Source: Lumbricus terrestris
Lineage: Eukaryota; Annelida; Clitellata; Crassiclitellata; Lumbricidae
Length of the DNA stretch: 64,000 nucleotides
Reading direction: 5' to 3'
Assembly (NCBI GenBank): GCA_949752735.1
Contig: OX457047.1
Location: forward strand, 34,088,363 to 34,152,362
Shown here piece after piece: positions 61,125 to 64,000 of the stretch. The notes beneath the pieces are model-generated. The model saw only the letters and a program-made list of their open reading frames with translations, did no database searches and had not been told where the DNA came from. Position 1 is the stretch's first letter, and the number at the start of each line of letters is the position of its first letter. Position numbers and translations under genes: made by a program.

Positions 61125-64000
61125 TCGGCCGGGAAGTAAATGCTCAGGAAAACATTTGACTAACTCGCTATGAGGCGTTTCCTGTGAAAGTTGAAACAAG
61201 AAGAAAACATTCGCAAAACAGGCACCCTCATTTCGTCAAGTATTTTTTTAGTAGAGACGTAGTAACTGTCAGGACTGGAGAAAGTTGTCTGCGGATGGAT
61301 ATATTGACTGCCGTCGGCAAACGGAGATTCGATTTTTGTTTCGTTTATTCCTGACTGTAGTCACCATGTTGCGTTATAGTTTATTGATCTTAAATCTAAG
61401 AAATAGTGTTTAGTAGCATGCAATACAGTCATTCCGTTAATCGTGCTCGTGCAAGGCCGTGTTGTGGATCTCGTAGTGTTTTCGAGCCTGTGTGTTGAAT
61501 TAACCGAAGAAAATCTCGGTTTGATTTTCTGATTCTTCATTTGACGTGCGTGCGGCTTTTCATTTGTTGGCCAGTAGTGGAAATGTGGGTTTACTATGAC
61601 TTGGCTGACTTTTAAGTTGTCAGGTTTTATTTGTTCACTCTACAAACTGGGTTTGATAATTAAAACTAGTGATTGCGTAGAGCGTTTTGATTTTTTTCTT
61701 GATGTCATGGTTACAAGCACTGCCATGCAGAACAATTCTCTGCTGGGGCAGTGATTGTTGTGGGTGTAATTTCTGCTGATCTGCATAACACAAGGCAGTC
61801 TAAGAGAATTTGGTGCTTTTCTGATTTCAATCTATTCTGTAGTCCATAATATCTCAGCTATCAGGCTCGCAGCAGATGATGCTAATACACAAGTGAAGGC
61901 ATTAGTTTTTGCTCTGTATTCTCTCCTTTATATGACTGTACAACTGTAGAGGTCCTTAATCTGAATTTTTTATTTGTCTACTGTTGTTTGGATGATGACA
62001 TAGTTTGATTTTGTTGTGTATTATTGATGTGATAAAGATGATTACTCGCTTGCTTTGGCTGAACTGCTGAATTGTGGCATAATAACAGTTTTAAAGTAAA
62101 GTCCTTTGCGAAGATGAATTCGATGAGTCATTTTGCTATCACTTTCTATTGAATTTCGCTGAACGTGTTTTTGTCTGAGATGGGAGATGTGCTGTGGAAT
62201 GACCTGTTGTGACCTGTGAACCCAGGCTACTTCCATGCCTAGCCTACAAACCACCCCCCCCCCCCACGTGTCTCGTATATCAAAACTGATTTGAACATCG
62301 AGAAAATTGTTGATTCAGTCCTCGCCCGGGTTCTGTGTTCTTAAGTTACATCTGTTTTGGTGTTATTTCTACAGGGGAAAGGACGTAACTGTCTCATTTA
62401 CAGCTGAGAGAAGCTAAAGTTGATTATAACGACCCCATCTGCCTTTTTAAAAAAAAATTCTGTTGCATTTTTGTTTGTTCAAGTTGCTTTGACCTTTTTC
62501 ACATTTCAGTTATATTGTGATGTGAAATCTAATATATTATTTTAGCTAGAGGGATGCATTCAGAATGTTAATAGTTACAATACATTATTCACAGATTTCA
62601 CTCATCATTGCCAAATAATATTCTCTTTATTCAATAATCCGGTTGACAGAATGCAACCGGTTACAGTGTACAATTATGCAGTTTAAACAATTCACAAGAA
62701 CGGAGATCACAGAATACACAGGTCTTAACTATATTTACTGAACAGACAGTCTGCAATACATGGCATCATGAACTGATTATTGAAAACTAATGTGGCATTC
62801 ATTCCAGAAGGAGAAATTTTACCACAACCTCAGCTGAAACTTTCACAAGTTATGCACTCGTATATTAGAGGAGAATTGAGATTGTTGAAGTGTGGCAACT
62901 CAAAGATGACGATATCAGAGTAGACTAGCAAAATGCTAAACGTCAAATTTCAATGCATTGGTTGCGTCGTCGATGTGTTTTGCTTATATTCATAACCATT
63001 ATTTTTCATTTGAGAAAGTTGTTTATTTCACGGCATTGGCCTTGATTTTGTCCCATTTTTATCCAACTGCGTTAGAGTGATCAGGCTAAATCTTATTATT
63101 ATTACTATCCACACATTTGTAGTGTCTGTCTGCCGTTTTGATCCACTATATGTCAGTTGTCTTGTATACATGATGACTAATATATTTTTTGATTCCCATA
63201 ATATGCAAATACAGTGCATGTTGCTTTCCAACATTAGCCCCAGTTTAAACGCAGTAGATCTGTTTGCCAACACAGCTTTAGACTAAGAAAAACGTGTTCA
63301 TTTTATCTGCAAATTCGACGACATTTATGGATTTGTGGATGGTATGTTTCTTTGTATTTGTGTTGTCCGTTGTTTAACCGTTCTAATGATTAATGATTTG
63401 GAACAATAATCACGATGGGTTGTCATGTCTGTTTGTAGCCTTGTTCGAAAAGCGATTCATGACATTGCAAATGTTGAACTTGTGCAGGTTTTCATCTGCA
63501 GGATTTGCAAGACATGTAAAAATGTGATTGCATTGTGTCTACGCCCCTAGATTATGCTTCTTGATTTGTGCAATTTTTGTCCGTGAGCACAACAATTTTA
63601 TGTTACGCATCTTCTTAATTGCAATGAGACTTAAATTAGTTACACTTCACATAGATGTTTCGAACAGTCTCGTTTCCCTGGCCACAAGATGAGTTATGAT
63701 GTGACCGATGGTTAATGAAGTAATTAATAATAATTAACGAGTAATTAACTATTAATTAACGATTAATTACTCCTTATATCTGTTGCTTAGATGCTTTGAT
63801 TTGTTTTTGTAGTTAATCACTGTAGTTTGCTGATAAGCTTTCACTGTTTCTTGTTTTAATAGCGTAGCCTGTAAAAGCAGTATTAAATTCTAATCTGATT
63901 TTCAATTCTCTGGCGCTGATTGGCCAAAATTTCGGTTCAGCCAACATTATCCAGTGATGGCCTGGAAACACTAATGTGATGTCGATTAAGATATTATGGT
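61125..64000. other. Piwi 3' flank; presumed 3' UTR then intergenic
   Basis: No open frame with recognisable domains follows the Piwi stop. A canonical AATAAA is not evident on the plus strand close to the stop, so the transcript end is not placed. A C-run lies at 62259-62267, a SINE fragment at 62624-62760, and TAATTAA-rich sequence at 63715-63770. Confidence 0.45.
62624..62760 (-). mobile_element. SINE (family B) 3' fragment
   Basis: The reverse complement runs TATTGCAGACTGTCTGTTCA, AGTTAAGACCTGTGTATTC and GTCAACCGGATTATTGAATA, the uninterrupted version of the body and tail seen at 37590-37680 and 37965-38018. Confidence 0.75.

Overview
This is animal nuclear DNA. Genes have long GT-AG introns, the intergenic space is AT-rich, and transposons and tandem repeats are dense. 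A Piwi protein with an RG-rich N-terminus, a PDIA3-type disulfide isomerase and CR1/RTE-like LINE tails indicate a metazoan, most likely a marine invertebrate. The phylum cannot be fixed from this sequence alone. There are no bacterial operons, CRISPR arrays or rRNA genes.

Layout: (1) 1-17539, + strand: the 3' ten coding exons of a PDIA3/ERp57-like gene (362 residues visible, 5' part outside the window). Its introns are filled with hAT-like non-autonomous elements and long minisatellites. (2) 19687-21711, - strand: an intronless, GC-rich coding exon for a 674-residue protein that joins five Cys-rich zinc-ribbon-like modules to an LRAT/NlpC-P60-type domain and a glycine-rich tail. It converges on the PDI gene. 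(3) About 21.7-42.7 kb: no convincing host gene; repeats of many classes, including hAT-like elements with exact 8-bp target duplications, a 16-bp palindromic repeat family, an LTR-like GC-rich segment, a LINE 3' end and nested tRNA-derived SINEs. (4) 42771-61124, + strand: a complete 18-exon Piwi gene (985 residues, splice phases all consistent, DEDH catalytic tetrad intact). (5) 61125-64000: Piwi 3' flank with a SINE fragment.

The most unusual features are two tandem arrays that begin at a splice junction and amplify it: about 33 copies of a 25-bp unit carrying the 5' splice site of a PDI exon, and about five copies of a 28-29-bp unit carrying a 3' splice site of a Piwi exon. Others are the zinc-ribbon/LRAT fusion, a PDI active site in which both residues flanking CGHC are Met, and a short core motif shared by the internal repeats of several hAT-like elements.

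The Piwi gene implies an active piRNA pathway, and the window around it is saturated with the kinds of elements that pathway silences. The PDI gene serves ER glycoprotein folding. No functional link among the three genes is visible.
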